DNA from: CAVRUH01 sp963822595
GTDB taxonomy: Bacteria > Chlamydiota > Chlamydiia > Chlamydiales > Waddliaceae
NCBI GenBank assembly: GCA_963822595.1
Contig: CAWGIG010000004.1
Coordinates: forward strand, 186,001 to 250,000
Direction of reading: 5' to 3'
Length of the DNA: 64,000 nt
Numbering within the stretch: the stretch's first letter is position 1; each line of letters opens with the position of its first letter. This document shows, piece after piece, positions 42,339 to 52,394 of the stretch. A program made the position numbers and the translations under genes. The notes below the pieces were generated by a model. It did no database searches and was not told the origin of the DNA. It was given only the letters and a program-made list of their open reading frames with translations.

Positions 42339-44642
42339 ATGATAAAATTTATTAAATACACATTTTATACTTTTTTTGCCCTTTTTTTAGGCGTGATGGT
42401 CTTCATTCAGACCGATTACGCAAAAACGCAGGCAACTCACTACGTCAAAGAGTTTTTTCATCAAAATACCGGTTATACAATCGAATTTGAGGACGTCAGC
42501 CTATTTCCTCCTTTTTCCTTCTCTGCAAAAGAAGTCAATCTTTCGGATAATAACAACAAAATTCTTACGATTAACTCCCTTCAATTGAAAATCTCCCCTT
42601 TCGATCTAAAAGAAGGTTCCATCCTTCTCCATTCATTAGTCCTCGACGGGGTGGAAATCACCACCCCTTCGGAAAATAAAATTGATTCCTCTGATAGATC
42701 ATGGAAAGATCTCCCAATGAACCTGGAAATTGAATCTTTCAAAGTTCACCATTTAAAAACTTCCTTCAAAGGCCTTAACACTTACGATGACCCTATCTCC
42801 TTCGAAGGAAACCTTTACGTACAACCAAACATAGAACATATCATTGTCAATTCACGATTCTGGCAAGACTCCCAACCCCGAGAAATCCTCCAAACTTCGC
42901 TAGAATTCATCAAAAATCAAGGATCTTTCCGCATCGATGCATCCTCCACGGCAAAAATTGAAGGAAAATTTAAACTGGAAGATGACAATTCAATCGCACT
43001 CAGCGATCTAAAAGGAACATCAGGGCCCCTCCATGCAGGTGGTAACATCCATATCGATGAAAACTGGAATATCCTGAGTTCTTCCCTCACAATTTCTTCC
43101 AGCGATATCGCCAAAGCATCTCCTCTTCAAGGAACTTTTTCCGGACAAATTTCTCTCACCGGAAAAATCCTTAAGCCCGAAATTAACGCCACATTTTCAA
43201 GCGATAAGATTCAATGGGGTAGTCACTCCTTCGAAAATATTTTGATCTCCATCGCCAGCAATAAAAAGATGAGCCTTGAATTTACAAAGGAAGGTCATCC
43301 CTACAGATTCGATAGCTTGCTGGAATGGGAAATTCCTTTGTCACCTAAAGCGGTCGCCACTGTAGATATTGCAGATATTTTGCAGTTATTCCGCATAGAA
43401 AATTCGAATATTAGCGGACAACTTACCTGCGGAATCGACTTTTCTCAAGGCACAACTTTCGGAAACATCGCGATCAAAAACATGGCATACGAAAGTTACG
43501 AACTCGGATGTTCCTTTAAAGATATCGAAGCCCTAGTTTCAATCGAAAAAGATCGTATTGTGGTAAATCAATTCAAAGGAAAAGATATCTATAACGGACA
43601 ATTTTTCGGCACCGGAGAAATGAAACTTCTGCTAGATCAAAACCTTCCTTTCGAATTGCGATTCAATATTGAAAATACCGAAGTGCTCCATCTCGATTTC
43701 TTTAAAGCTGCTGTCACCGGCACTGGTGTCTTCAAAGGAAATAGCAACGGTGCTATCCTAGAAGGTAACGTTGTAACAAATTACATGAACTTTACACTTC
43801 CCGAGAAAAGCAAAACCTCAGGAAAATCTATCGCTATCACCTACGTCAATCAACCTGCAAATGAAATTGCCCCTACTGAATATGTTAAAAATCGACTTAA
43901 GTGGCCATTAGAACTCAATATAGAGGTCAAAACCGGAGAAGATGCTGTTGTTGATGGAAAAGGTCTGCAATCCGAATGGAAGGGAAAAGTGGCAATCACA
44001 GGGACAGCCGATGCATTTCTCGTTAATGGAGAGATGCATCTCAAAGAAGGTAGCTACCAATTCAGAGGTAAAAACTTAAATCTCAAATCAGGCTCCGTTA
44101 ACTTTCAAGGCGACATCGAAAAAGACACCACACTGTATGTTATTGCAGAAATAGATTTAGATCAAATTACCGCTGAAGTTATCGTTAAAGGTTCCACATC
44201 CAATCCTGCCATTTCTTTTAGATCGACTCCTCCATTGCCTCAACGCGAAATCCTTTCATGGATTCTCTTTAATAAAGGCTTTTCTGAAATCTCCGAATTT
44301 CAAGGGACTCAATTGAATGAATCAATCACCGACCTTATCGAATCAGCCGACACAGGACCTGACCTCCTTACTCGGATCCAAAATTCATTAGGGGTCGATC
44401 GCATAGAATTCTCAGGATCTAGCGATAGTGAAGGGATGTCCATTCATGTTGGGAAATACATTTCCAAAAAAACCTTTTTAACTTTAAGCCACAATGCAGG
44501 CAGCAGTTCAGATACGAATTCAAGCGGAGATACCCACACCGTCGGCATTGAAACGCATCTCAAGAAAAATTTCAGATTTCAAGCTGAGATGGGTGATGAT
44601 GGGAACGGACAAGCTAACATCATTTGGAAAAAAAATTACTGA
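42339..44642 (+). CDS. tamB: TamB-like inner membrane/periplasmic bridge protein
   Basis: 767 residues. An N-terminal membrane anchor (FIKYTFYTFFALFLGVMVFI) is followed by a long beta-rich region, an AsmA-like N-terminal part (VSLFPPFSFSAKEVNLSDN) and a C-terminal TamB (DUF490) domain with FLVNGEMHLKEGSYQFRGKN, PPLPQREILSWILFNKG and VGKYISKKTFLTLSH. TamB spans the periplasm and forms a hydrophobic groove for lipids or barrel proteins. Shorter than the E. coli form (about 1260). Directly behind tamA. Confidence 0.9.
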   Translation: MIKFIKYTFYTFFALFLGVMVFIQTDYAKTQATHYVKEFFHQNTGYTIEFEDVSLFPPFSFSAKEVNLSDNNNKILTINSLQLKISPFDLKEGSILLHSLVLDGVEITTPSENKIDSSDRSWKDLPMNLEIESFKVHHLKTSFKGLNTYDDPISFEGNLYVQPNIEHIIVNSRFWQDSQPREILQTSLEFIKNQGSFRIDASSTAKIEGKFKLEDDNSIALSDLKGTSGPLHAGGNIHIDENWNILSSSLTISSSDIAKASPLQGTFSGQISLTGKILKPEINATFSSDKIQWGSHSFENILISIASNKKMSLEFTKEGHPYRFDSLLEWEIPLSPKAVATVDIADILQLFRIENSNISGQLTCGIDFSQGTTFGNIAIKNMAYESYELGCSFKDIEALVSIEKDRIVVNQFKGKDIYNGQFFGTGEMKLLLDQNLPFELRFNIENTEVLHLDFFKAAVTGTGVFKGNSNGAILEGNVVTNYMNFTLPEKSKTSGKSIAITYVNQPANEIAPTEYVKNRLKWPLELNIEVKTGEDAVVDGKGLQSEWKGKVAITGTADAFLVNGEMHLKEGSYQFRGKNLNLKSGSVNFQGDIEKDTTLYVIAEIDLDQITAEVIVKGSTSNPAISFRSTPPLPQREILSWILFNKGFSEISEFQGTQLNESITDLIESADTGPDLLTRIQNSLGVDRIEFSGSSDSEGMSIHVGKYISKKTFLTLSHNAGSSSDTNSSGDTHTVGIETHLKKNFRFQAEMGDDGNGQANIIWKKNY

Positions 44643-44652
44643 AGGAAAAAAA

Positions 44653-45069
44653 ATGAGCGAAAATTTTGTTTATTTACACACATCTAAGTTCCCCATAAGA
44701 TGGGGAGACTGTGATATGTTGCGACATGTCAATAATACGAACTACTTCAGCTACTTTGAAGAAACGCGTATAGAGTGGTTAAATTCCATCAAAGCAAAAG
44801 ACCCCCAGGCGATAAATTGCGTCTTAGCGTCGACAAGCTGTAACTTTATCAAGCCAATCACCTATCCGGCATTATTAGAAGTCAAATTATATGGAGGCAA
44901 TGCAGGAAATAGCAGTCTCATGATGCGTTCAGAAATTTATATTGAGGGGGTTCTATATGCAAAAGGCGATGCAACGCTTGTGTTTATTGATGCAAACACA
45001 GGAAAACCTGTGAGAATGCCCGAAGTTATTAAAAAAACTGTGCCAAAGAAAACAAACACTCTGGAATGA
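44653..45069 (+). CDS. Acyl-CoA thioesterase, 4HBT (hot-dog) family
   Basis: 139 residues from ATG 44653, preceded by AAGGA; the open frame extends upstream inside tamB, but that part is out of the thioesterase alignment. The YbgC-type motif IRWGDCDMLRHVNNTNYFSY carries the catalytic aspartate, and LVFIDANTGKPVRMPE closes the fold. Such enzymes hydrolyse acyl-CoA thioesters. It lies 10 nt after tamB and is probably expressed with tamAB. Confidence 0.88.
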   Translation: MSENFVYLHTSKFPIRWGDCDMLRHVNNTNYFSYFEETRIEWLNSIKAKDPQAINCVLASTSCNFIKPITYPALLEVKLYGGNAGNSSLMMRSEIYIEGVLYAKGDATLVFIDANTGKPVRMPEVIKKTVPKKTNTLE

Positions 45070-45106
45070 GTCGAATTAACGACTCACTCCAGAGCACACA
45101 ACTAAA

Positions 45107-45637
45107 TCATTTCACGACTAGAGTTTTTGCGATTTCAGAAAAGAGTGGCTTTACAGCAGGATAATCCGCAGGTGAGGCGCCGAATGTCAGCACTACAACT
45201 GATTTATCCTTAATGACCGCATATTGCAATACATCTATCTGAATACCATTATAAAGATAACTGTATTCCGCCTCGACACCTTTAAAACCGTTAATATCGA
45301 CATCATTAATTCCTGTGAGCTTAAAACCATCGAATTTTTTAAGATCAACCATTCCCTTGTCAAAATATTCTTTAGGTGTCATCGTAGAATCTAATTGTTC
45401 GGTAAGAATATTCGCATTGTTTGTGAAGTTATCTTTTCCGGGAGCTGGCGCTTCCGCAACATAATCCACTCCTAAAGATTTTCCATCAGTAACTTTCCAG
45501 TCCTTTGGAAATTCAACAACATATTTTCCACTACTATCCTGAACTTTTTGAGACAAAGCTTGCTCTGCATTTCCATAAGAACCAATCAACATTAACGATA
45601 AAGTAAATATTGACGCCGTCATAAATTTATTCAACAT
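45107..45637 (-). CDS. Secreted protein, PsbP/DcrB-like fold suspected
   Basis: 176 residues from an ATG at 45637 with GGAGG upstream (the open frame begins at 45664). A signal peptide (MLNKFMTASIFTLSLMLIGS, ending YGNA) precedes a domain with KYVVEFPKDWKVTDGKSLG, IDVLQYAVIKDKSVVVLTFG and PLFSEIAKTLVVK at the end. The pattern of a short strand-rich domain with FP-x-x-W is like PsbP/DcrB-type periplasmic proteins. Specific function unknown. Confidence 0.7.
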   Translation of the reverse strand: MLNKFMTASIFTLSLMLIGSYGNAEQALSQKVQDSSGKYVVEFPKDWKVTDGKSLGVDYVAEAPAPGKDNFTNNANILTEQLDSTMTPKEYFDKGMVDLKKFDGFKLTGINDVDINGFKGVEAEYSYLYNGIQIDVLQYAVIKDKSVVVLTFGASPADYPAVKPLFSEIAKTLVVK

Positions 45638-45912
45638 GGCCACCCTCCTAAAGCGATCATTCAATATTTTTTTATATACTAATTAAAATTTTAATTAGCA
45701 AACAAATTAGAAAAAAAAATTGATAGGGCTTTTAGCTATCTTAATAGATGATAGCATTTTACATTGGAACTATCTTATAGTTAACCACTTAGATTTAAGG
45801 CGTCTAGTTAACAGATACTCCCTTCAAGGACGAAAAGGGCTTTAGATTAAAATATTTTTTATGTTAAAAATGTTTTAAAACACAAACCGATCCTGGGCCT
45901 TTCGCCCTTTTT

Positions 45913-46154
45913 CCGGGAAATAACTCATAGACGTTATGCAACCAACTTTCAACGCAGAGAATGAGGAGGTAAGCAGAGACGCGGAGAAAAAAATGATTGT
46001 TTTTCTTTTTTTCTTTCTCTGCGCCACTGCGAACCTCTCCTTCTCTGCGTTAAAAATTGATTGCAAAACGTCTATTATTAAACTTTTTTCAATAGAGAGA
46101 TGTTTTTCTCTTCTTCATTCGCAGCGCCACTGCAACGTCTAATTAGTTATTTCC
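45913..46154. repeat. Nested inverted repeat, family B related
   Basis: Outer pair: GGAAATAACTCATAGACGTT (about 45916-45935) with AACGTCTAATTAGTTATTTCC (46134-46154). Inner pair: 45929-45992 with 46009-46072 (arms of about 64 nt, containing AACGCAGAGAA and GCGGAGAAAA), imperfect. The rest of the 45638-46214 gap, apart from this, shows no gene I can support. Confidence 0.75.
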
Positions 46155-46214
46155 AGGTCAGGGGGGATAAGGACCTGGATTGCTCTGTGTTTTAAATTCG
46201 GTTTATATAAATTG

Positions 46215-47585
46215 CTAAGCTTTCATCCCCTCAAGTTTTTCCTTCTTTATCAATGCGATGAATTTGTTAGTTTCTTCCACAACCACCTTAGAAAGAACAA
46301 CTAACGCTATCAAATTCGGAATCGCCATCAATCCATTCGCTATATCCGCTAACCCCCAAGCCACTCCCATCTCAATTGCAGCACCAGGAACCACTAACAG
46401 CGTAAACATAATCCGATAAAAAATAACCGACTTCTCTCCGAAAAGATACTCAAAACACTTCTCCCCATAATACGCCCAAGCTATCACTGTCGAAAAAGCA
46501 AATAAAAGCAATCCAATCGAAACAATATATCCTCCGCCCGTAAAGCTAGAATTAAATGCCTCAATGGCAATCGTCGCTCCATTCAGCCCGGCAGACTCTG
46601 GTCGATCCAAAACTCCAGTAACTGCTAAAACAAGACCTGTAACCGTACAAACAATCACTGTTGAAAGCAACGCTCCTGTCATCGTAATCATCCCCTGTCT
46701 TCCCGGAGAATCCGTTTTCGCTGCTGCTGCTGCAATCGAAGAAACACCCAATCCTGCTTCATTAGAAAACACACTCCTAGAGACTCCCATCTGAATAACA
46801 GATATCAATCCAAGTCCCGTCGCCGCTCCTAATCCTGCCGCAGGTTCAAAGGCACTTGTAATAATTGTCCAAAATGCCGCGGGTATCTTTGCATAATTCA
46901 ATGCCAAAATAATCCCGCCACCTGTCAGATAAAACACTGCCATCAAAGGAACAAGAACCGCAGCGACGTGTCCGATACTCTTTACTCCCCCGATAATCAC
47001 TAATCCTGTGACAAGAGCAATCACAATCCCCGAGACCCAAGGATCCACACTCCAAATGGAATTCATGGCATGCGACATCGCATTCACTTGAACCAAAAGA
47101 CCGGTTCCAATCACGGCTACAGAAGCAAATATGGCAAAGATGACCGCCATCCATTTCTTACCCATTCCCTTTTCCATGTATTCCATCGGACCACCGATCA
47201 TTTCACCGCGCTTATCAATATCTCGATATTTTACAGCCAATACGGATTCCGCATACTTTGTCGCCATTCCTAGCAACGCGGTTATCCACATCCAAAAAAG
47301 AGAACCCAGACCTCCGACCATAACAGCAGATGCAACACCGACTATTGCTCCGGTTCCAATGGCGCCGGCAAGCGTTGTCATCAGAGCTTCAAAATGGCTG
47401 ATATCTCCCACGGCGCCCTTTCGCCTATGAGCGAATACCTGAACAATCGCATATCCCAAATAACGAAACTGCATGCCTCGTAGAAGTATTGTCAGATAGG
47501 CACCGGTGCCTAACAGAAGAAACAACAAAGGTGCTCCCCATACCCAGTTTCTAATCTGGTCTACTATTGCATTCATCTCTTCCAT
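46215..47585 (-). CDS. Sodium:alanine (AGCS family) symporter
   Basis: 456 residues with about 11 membrane segments. Characteristic sequences: GAIGTGAIVGVASAVMVGG, TKYAESVLAVKYRD, GGPMEYMEKGMGKKWM, SVFSNEAGLGVSSIAAAAAK and YYGEKCFEYLFGEK. Imports alanine or glycine with sodium. Start ATG has AAAGGAA upstream. Co-directional with the DASS transporter gene 32 bp upstream, so the two sodium-coupled carriers may be co-transcribed. Confidence 0.93.
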   Translation of the reverse strand: MEEMNAIVDQIRNWVWGAPLLFLLLGTGAYLTILLRGMQFRYLGYAIVQVFAHRRKGAVGDISHFEALMTTLAGAIGTGAIVGVASAVMVGGLGSLFWMWITALLGMATKYAESVLAVKYRDIDKRGEMIGGPMEYMEKGMGKKWMAVIFAIFASVAVIGTGLLVQVNAMSHAMNSIWSVDPWVSGIVIALVTGLVIIGGVKSIGHVAAVLVPLMAVFYLTGGGIILALNYAKIPAAFWTIITSAFEPAAGLGAATGLGLISVIQMGVSRSVFSNEAGLGVSSIAAAAAKTDSPGRQGMITMTGALLSTVIVCTVTGLVLAVTGVLDRPESAGLNGATIAIEAFNSSFTGGGYIVSIGLLLFAFSTVIAWAYYGEKCFEYLFGEKSVIFYRIMFTLLVVPGAAIEMGVAWGLADIANGLMAIPNLIALVVLSKVVVEETNKFIALIKKEKLEGMKA

Positions 47586-47617
47586 TTGAATTCCTTTCTT
47601 TAATTATTTTTTTTAAA

Positions 47618-49072
47618 TCACCATATACCGATCAGTTTCCACCAACTACCGCCTATGATCAGCCAAATTAAAATATTGATCACGCTAGCAATGAGTCCAT
47701 AGAACCACCAACGTTGCAAAGTCAGATAATGAGAAGCATAAAATATGGGCGCGGGGCCGCTGCTATAATGAGTTAATCCTCCAAAGAGGTTGCTGCAATA
47801 CCCTAAAAGCAAAGCCGCCAGCAATCCTGGTGAGCCGATTTGCACAGCTGTAGCTAAAAATGCCGAGAACATCGCCGTCACATGAGCTGTGTTGCTTGCA
47901 AAGAGATAGTGCGAATAAAAATAGAACAGAACAAGCGCTAATAATCCATATTTCCAGTCCATTCCCTCGGCAAAATTCACCATGATGGCGCTTAACCAAT
48001 CGAAAAGTCCAAGTGTTTTGAGAGCAGATCCCATAGCAATAAGTCCACCTAGCCAGAAAAGGGTCGCCCAACCTGTTTCTTCTTTAATACAGTCATTCCA
48101 GGTGAGGACGCCTGATATGAGCAAAATACTGACGCCCAACATTGCTGCAGTTAAACTCTCGATGCCTATATGACCGCCAAATATCCACAAAGATAAAACG
48201 ATAATAAATGTTCCGAACATGATTTTTTCGTTTTTTGAGACGCTCCCCATTTCATTTAATTTTTCAGCAGCGAGGGCGGCAGCTTTTGGAGTATGCTTGA
48301 TTTCGATATTCATGATTTTATAGAGGACATAAGGGACGGCAATCAAGCTAATGATTCCGGGTACAATGGCTCCCAAGGCCCAGAGTCCCCAGGAAATTGA
48401 AATTCCCATTTCCTCAGCGATACCCACAATAAGCGGATTGGCGGCCATAGCAGTAAGAAACATGGCGCTGCTGATTCCTGAAACCTGAAACGCGGACATC
48501 ATCAAAAAACCGCAAGTTTTATCAACGCTTTGACCGGGATGATCCTTTTTAATATTTTCTGTTGTAGCCAACACGATGGGATAGATTACACCCCCGGTAC
48601 GGGCCACAAGACTAGGAATAATTGTCGCAAGGCACACTTCGCTTACACCGATTCCGTAGGCAAGACCTAAAGTGTGTTTTCCAAGAAGCTGTACAAAATA
48701 ATAGGAAATGCGAATAGCTAATCCGGTTTTAACGAGTCCTCTTGCAAGAAAAAAAGACATCAAAATAAGCCATACGCTATCTTTGCTATAGGCGGAAAGA
48801 AGAGTGTCGTAATCCAAAGTCCCTGTAATCAGCGTTGCCGTCATTCCTACAAAAACGACTGAAGATACAGGCATCGGCCGGAACATAATTCCGAGAATCG
48901 TCGACAAAAATATCACAAAAAGACGCCAAGCTTCTTCTGATATACCCTGGGGGTGAGGCGAAAACCAAAATAAAATCGCAAATAAAAGAATGAAGACAAG
49001 AGGACGTCGGTTGATCTCTCCCCCAACTTCTTCTTTGTTTGGACGATGTTTTATTTGCTGAGCAGCTACCAT
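47618..49072 (-). CDS. Sodium:dicarboxylate symporter, DASS/SLC13 family
   Basis: 484 residues with 11-13 membrane segments. Family landmarks: WLILMSFFLARGLVKTGLA, TARTGGVIYPIVLATTENI region, SAFQVSGISSAMFLTAMAANP, LFASNTAHVTAMFSAFLATA (SNT motif) and GLTHYSSGPAPIFYASHYL. Members import oxoglutarate, malate or related C4/C5 dicarboxylates, which fits uptake of TCA-cycle intermediates from a host cell. Located upstream of the AGCS gene on the same strand. Confidence 0.9.
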   Translation of the reverse strand: MVAAQQIKHRPNKEEVGGEINRRPLVFILLFAILFWFSPHPQGISEEAWRLFVIFLSTILGIMFRPMPVSSVVFVGMTATLITGTLDYDTLLSAYSKDSVWLILMSFFLARGLVKTGLAIRISYYFVQLLGKHTLGLAYGIGVSEVCLATIIPSLVARTGGVIYPIVLATTENIKKDHPGQSVDKTCGFLMMSAFQVSGISSAMFLTAMAANPLIVGIAEEMGISISWGLWALGAIVPGIISLIAVPYVLYKIMNIEIKHTPKAAALAAEKLNEMGSVSKNEKIMFGTFIIVLSLWIFGGHIGIESLTAAMLGVSILLISGVLTWNDCIKEETGWATLFWLGGLIAMGSALKTLGLFDWLSAIMVNFAEGMDWKYGLLALVLFYFYSHYLFASNTAHVTAMFSAFLATAVQIGSPGLLAALLLGYCSNLFGGLTHYSSGPAPIFYASHYLTLQRWWFYGLIASVINILIWLIIGGSWWKLIGIW

Positions 49073-49141
49073 AATAATCCAACTCGTTGCAATTTATAGC
49101 TGAAATGGGGCAGGTGCCCCATTTCAGTTTCTCAAGAAATA

Positions 49142-49942
49142 CTATTTCTTAGGATGCTCTTGTGTTTGTGCATGAGCGTCCGGTTTGATATCCACGAGGT
49201 GGAGTTCAAATATAAGCGTCGAATCAGGACCGATTTCTTCGGAAACGCTCTTATCGCCATATCCGAGTGCCGGTGGTACAAAGACTTCCCATATGGCGCC
49301 TTTTTTCATCTTTTGCAAGGCGATAGACCAACCTGGGATAACGCGTGAAACGACAACATTAGCCGGTTGACCTTCAACTTTTGTGTCGAAGAAGGTGTTA
49401 CCATCGATTGTTTTCGCTTTTACTTCGATTTCAACAGCATCATCGTTCTTAGGAGAAGGACCTGCGCCTTCTTGGATGATGCGATACTGCAAGCCGCTAG
49501 GATCTTCAACAACACCTGGCTTCTTCTTGTTTTGCTCCATGAATGCTTTTCCGGCTTCCACGTTTTTTTCCTTTTGCTTTTCTTGCTCTTCAGCAAACTT
49601 CTTTCTGAGATGTGTGTAGTAGCTCATGAGAAGTTCTTGAGATTCTTTTTCATCGAATCTTTCTTTTGCTGCAGGATTCAAACCGTCTTGCAAACCTTTG
49701 ACGATTTCACTGACATCGATATCTTTGTCGTTTTTCAACAAAGCTTTGCCGTAGTTATAACCCAAAGCATAGCTCACCTTTTTTCGATCAAAGCCTTGAT
49801 CTTCAGGGGCTGCCTTTTGGTCTACCATCGCAGGAACATCTTTAGTTACTCCCGGAGCAGGAACTGGTTTAGTTACTGCCGGCTCTGCCGCTGCAATGCT
49901 CACAAAGCTTAGCAGAGAAAACGCGATTAACATACTTTTCAT
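49142..49942 (-). CDS. mip: FKBP-type peptidyl-prolyl isomerase, Mip-like
   Basis: 266 residues: signal peptide (MKSMLIAFSLLSFVSIAAAEP), a proline-rich linker, an N-terminal helical dimerisation domain (KKVSYALGYNYGKALLKNDK, QELLMSYYTHLRKKFAE) and a C-terminal FKBP domain (GLQYRIIQEGAGPSPKNDD, GWSIALQKMKKGAIWEVFVP, LGYGDKSVSEEIGPDSTLIF). Mip proteins are surface or periplasmic isomerases that aid entry in Chlamydia and Legionella. Divergent from the DAHP synthase gene. Confidence 0.92.
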   Translation of the reverse strand: MKSMLIAFSLLSFVSIAAAEPAVTKPVPAPGVTKDVPAMVDQKAAPEDQGFDRKKVSYALGYNYGKALLKNDKDIDVSEIVKGLQDGLNPAAKERFDEKESQELLMSYYTHLRKKFAEEQEKQKEKNVEAGKAFMEQNKKKPGVVEDPSGLQYRIIQEGAGPSPKNDDAVEIEVKAKTIDGNTFFDTKVEGQPANVVVSRVIPGWSIALQKMKKGAIWEVFVPPALGYGDKSVSEEIGPDSTLIFELHLVDIKPDAHAQTQEHPKK

Positions 49943-50054
49943 ACATTTAGTCCTTTTGTTTTGTTGCTCGTCTACCTTGAAGATTTTCTATTGTATTCAG
50001 TGCCGCAATTTTGTTAAAGTGTGGCTTATTCTAAATAAATTTCTTAAGGATAGA

Positions 50055-51119
50055 ATGACAAAAGTCTACCATTTTACGGGCCATCTTACAAGACCCTTGC
50101 TATCACCTCGCGAGGTTCTTAAAGAATACCCACTAAGCCTCAAGCAGATGCGTTTTGTAGAAAAATCTCGCACCACTATAAAAAACATATTAAATGGCTC
50201 CGATAATAGGCTTTTATTGATTTTAGGCCCCTGTTCGGTTCACGATTCTCAAGCGGTAATCGAATATGCAAAAAAGCTTTCTGACCTTTCAAACTCCGTT
50301 TCAGACTCATTCTTTATCGTCATGAGAGCCTACTACGAAAAACCCCGTACCTCACTTGGCTGGAAGGGCATGCTCTATGATCCTCACTTAGACGGATCAA
50401 ACGATATCAATTCCGGCATACGCATGACTAGAAAACTCCTTTCTGAAATCACCGATATGGAACTACCTATTGCTGCAGAAATCTTAGAACCTAATTCTGT
50501 CCATTATTTCGGAGATTACCTCTCTTGGGGATGTGTGGGGGCACGTACCACTACCTCGCAAATACATCGGCAAGCGGCTTCAGGGATGGCGATACCTATC
50601 GCTTTCAAAAATAATACGGATGGAAATATCGAGGTTGCGGTACAAGGTGTGTTGGCTGCCCTTGAACCTCACTCCTATTATGGTTTAAACGATGCCGGCT
50701 GTTCGGCGATTATTCAATCGGAAGGCAACCCGTACTCCCACATTGCGCTGCGAGGCGGAGAATCGGGAACAAATTATGATCGTAAATCTATCGATATTGC
50801 CTTATCTTTCTTGGAAAAAGCAAAGCTCCCCAAAAGAGTGATTATTGATTGTTCGCATGACAACTCGAAACGGGTCTACAAAAAACAAGTGGAAGTGTTC
50901 AAAGAGGTCCTAGAACAGGTTGTAGAGGGTAATCAATACATTAAGGGGATGGTTTTAGAAAGTCATTTATTTTCAGGCAACCAAGAAATACCGGAAAATC
51001 TATCGAGCCTAAAATATGGCGTTTCTATTACGGACCCCTGCCTGGATTGGGCCGCAACCTCTTCGCTCATAATGTCGGCTCACAAAACAATGCTCAATCA
51101 GACTTTAGTACACCGATAA
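50055..51119 (+). CDS. aroG: 3-deoxy-7-phosphoheptulonate (DAHP) synthase, class I
   Basis: 354 residues from ATG 50055, preceded by AAGGATAG; upstream codons of the open frame do not fit the family. Condenses phosphoenolpyruvate and erythrose 4-phosphate to start the shikimate pathway. Motifs: LLILGPCSVHDSQAVIEYAK, RAYYEKPRTSLGWKGMLYDP, VGARTTTSQIHRQAASGMAI, FKNNTDGNIEVAVQ and IIDCSHDNSKR. The feedback specificity (Phe, Tyr or Trp) cannot be told. Divergent from mip. Confidence 0.94.
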   Translation: MTKVYHFTGHLTRPLLSPREVLKEYPLSLKQMRFVEKSRTTIKNILNGSDNRLLLILGPCSVHDSQAVIEYAKKLSDLSNSVSDSFFIVMRAYYEKPRTSLGWKGMLYDPHLDGSNDINSGIRMTRKLLSEITDMELPIAAEILEPNSVHYFGDYLSWGCVGARTTTSQIHRQAASGMAIPIAFKNNTDGNIEVAVQGVLAALEPHSYYGLNDAGCSAIIQSEGNPYSHIALRGGESGTNYDRKSIDIALSFLEKAKLPKRVIIDCSHDNSKRVYKKQVEVFKEVLEQVVEGNQYIKGMVLESHLFSGNQEIPENLSSLKYGVSITDPCLDWAATSSLIMSAHKTMLNQTLVHR

Positions 51120-51120
51120 G

Positions 51121-52296
51121 CTATTTCCTAGCTCCCAGAGCCTTCAATTTTGCTGCGACATCTTTATGTCCTTCTGATAAGGCATATCCCGTAGGGGTAT
51201 AACCATTCGCATCTTCAATATTCACGTCAGCACCACGTTTGGCAAGGATTTCCACAAAGCGCATGTTCCCCTTTAATGCTGCAACATGTAACGGAGAAAC
51301 GCCCCCATCATCTTGCAAATTTACGTTTGCGCCTGATTCTAAAAGTGTTAAAAATTCATCCAAGCGACCACAAAAAGTAGCTTCATACAAAGCAGACTGC
51401 TCTTTTTTTGTTGGTGGGTCGACAGGGATTTTATTATCAAGGAGAAGCTTAACGATGTTATTAAATCCCATTTGGACTGCCCATTTTAAAGAAGGATAAC
51501 CTTGCTTTTCTAACTCTACACCGTATTCCAGAAGTAACGAAACGATAGAGACCTTAGCAAGTTTACAAGCTTCATACAGAGGAGACGAATTTGAAATCTG
51601 TTCTATTGTTAATCCTAAATCTTTACCTTTCTGGAGAAGAGCCTTTACAATTTTAACATGCGTCAGATCGCATGTCAAACGCGCTTGGATAGCCGCATCA
51701 AGAGCCTTAGCTTTGTTATTATCACAATGTTGAATGTCCGCCCCGGCATCTAACAATAAATTAACGATCTCTAGGTGTCCTAGAAAACAGGCTATTTGCA
51801 AAATAGAGGTTCCGAAAGACGTTTTCGAGTGAATACTATCCGGTTGTTGACGAATAATTTCTTTTGTTTCTTCGGTAAAACCATACTGAGCAGCAATGTA
51901 GAGATCGCTCATTGAAGGATCGCATTTTCTGCTTAATCTAATTGCTGCAACAGAAGTTGGGTCTTCTGAAGGCCCCACTTTAGGAAATCTTGCGCATTCA
52001 ATCAAAGTCGTCTTAATGCGATTGACTAAATCATCATCAATCGCGTGGTATGTAATCAAGTTAGTTAGTGAGAGAGTTTTACTTCTATCAACAGTAGGCA
52101 TCATAAAAAATGATGTCACTAGTTTGCTGACTTCCTCTTCTGTTTTATCTTGACCGGCCAGATGAATAGCCGCTAATTCTTCTATTTGGCACAAATAAGG
52201 ATTATTCTTGTCAAAGTGACGATCAATCATAGCACGGTTCGCTTCGATACTATTTTTCAATGTGACTGCATCTGGAAAGTGATAAACTGGATTCAT
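51121..52296 (-). CDS. Ankyrin-repeat protein
   Basis: 391 residues from ATG 52296, which has AAGGAG upstream (the open frame extends to 52368). No signal peptide. The N-terminal 140 residues are unrecognised; from about residue 140 on there are at least six ankyrin repeats, e.g. ILQIACFLGHLEIVNLLLDA, LYEACKLAKVSIVSLLLEYG, LYEATFCGRLDEFLTLLESG and PLHVAALKGNMRFVEILAKR. Such proteins bind host targets in many intracellular bacteria. Secretion and target are unknown. Confidence 0.88.
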   Translation of the reverse strand: MNPVYHFPDAVTLKNSIEANRAMIDRHFDKNNPYLCQIEELAAIHLAGQDKTEEEVSKLVTSFFMMPTVDRSKTLSLTNLITYHAIDDDLVNRIKTTLIECARFPKVGPSEDPTSVAAIRLSRKCDPSMSDLYIAAQYGFTEETKEIIRQQPDSIHSKTSFGTSILQIACFLGHLEIVNLLLDAGADIQHCDNNKAKALDAAIQARLTCDLTHVKIVKALLQKGKDLGLTIEQISNSSPLYEACKLAKVSIVSLLLEYGVELEKQGYPSLKWAVQMGFNNIVKLLLDNKIPVDPPTKKEQSALYEATFCGRLDEFLTLLESGANVNLQDDGGVSPLHVAALKGNMRFVEILAKRGADVNIEDANGYTPTGYALSEGHKDVAAKLKALGARK

Positions 52297-52394
52297 ATAA
52301 AACTCCTTTTCTAATATATTTTGACAGGAGTTTAACAACCCTTGTTTTTTAAAAACACCGTACTTCATACGGATATTTTTCTTGGCGTCCTAGA

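Noticed and set aside
44494..44652. N-terminal extension of the thioesterase frame
   Set aside because: It overlaps tamB out of frame, and the ATG at 44653 has a proper AAGGA and begins at the start of the thioesterase fold.
49896..50054. N-terminal extension of the DAHP synthase frame
   Set aside because: It overlaps the start of mip on the other strand, and the ATG at 50055 fits the family start.
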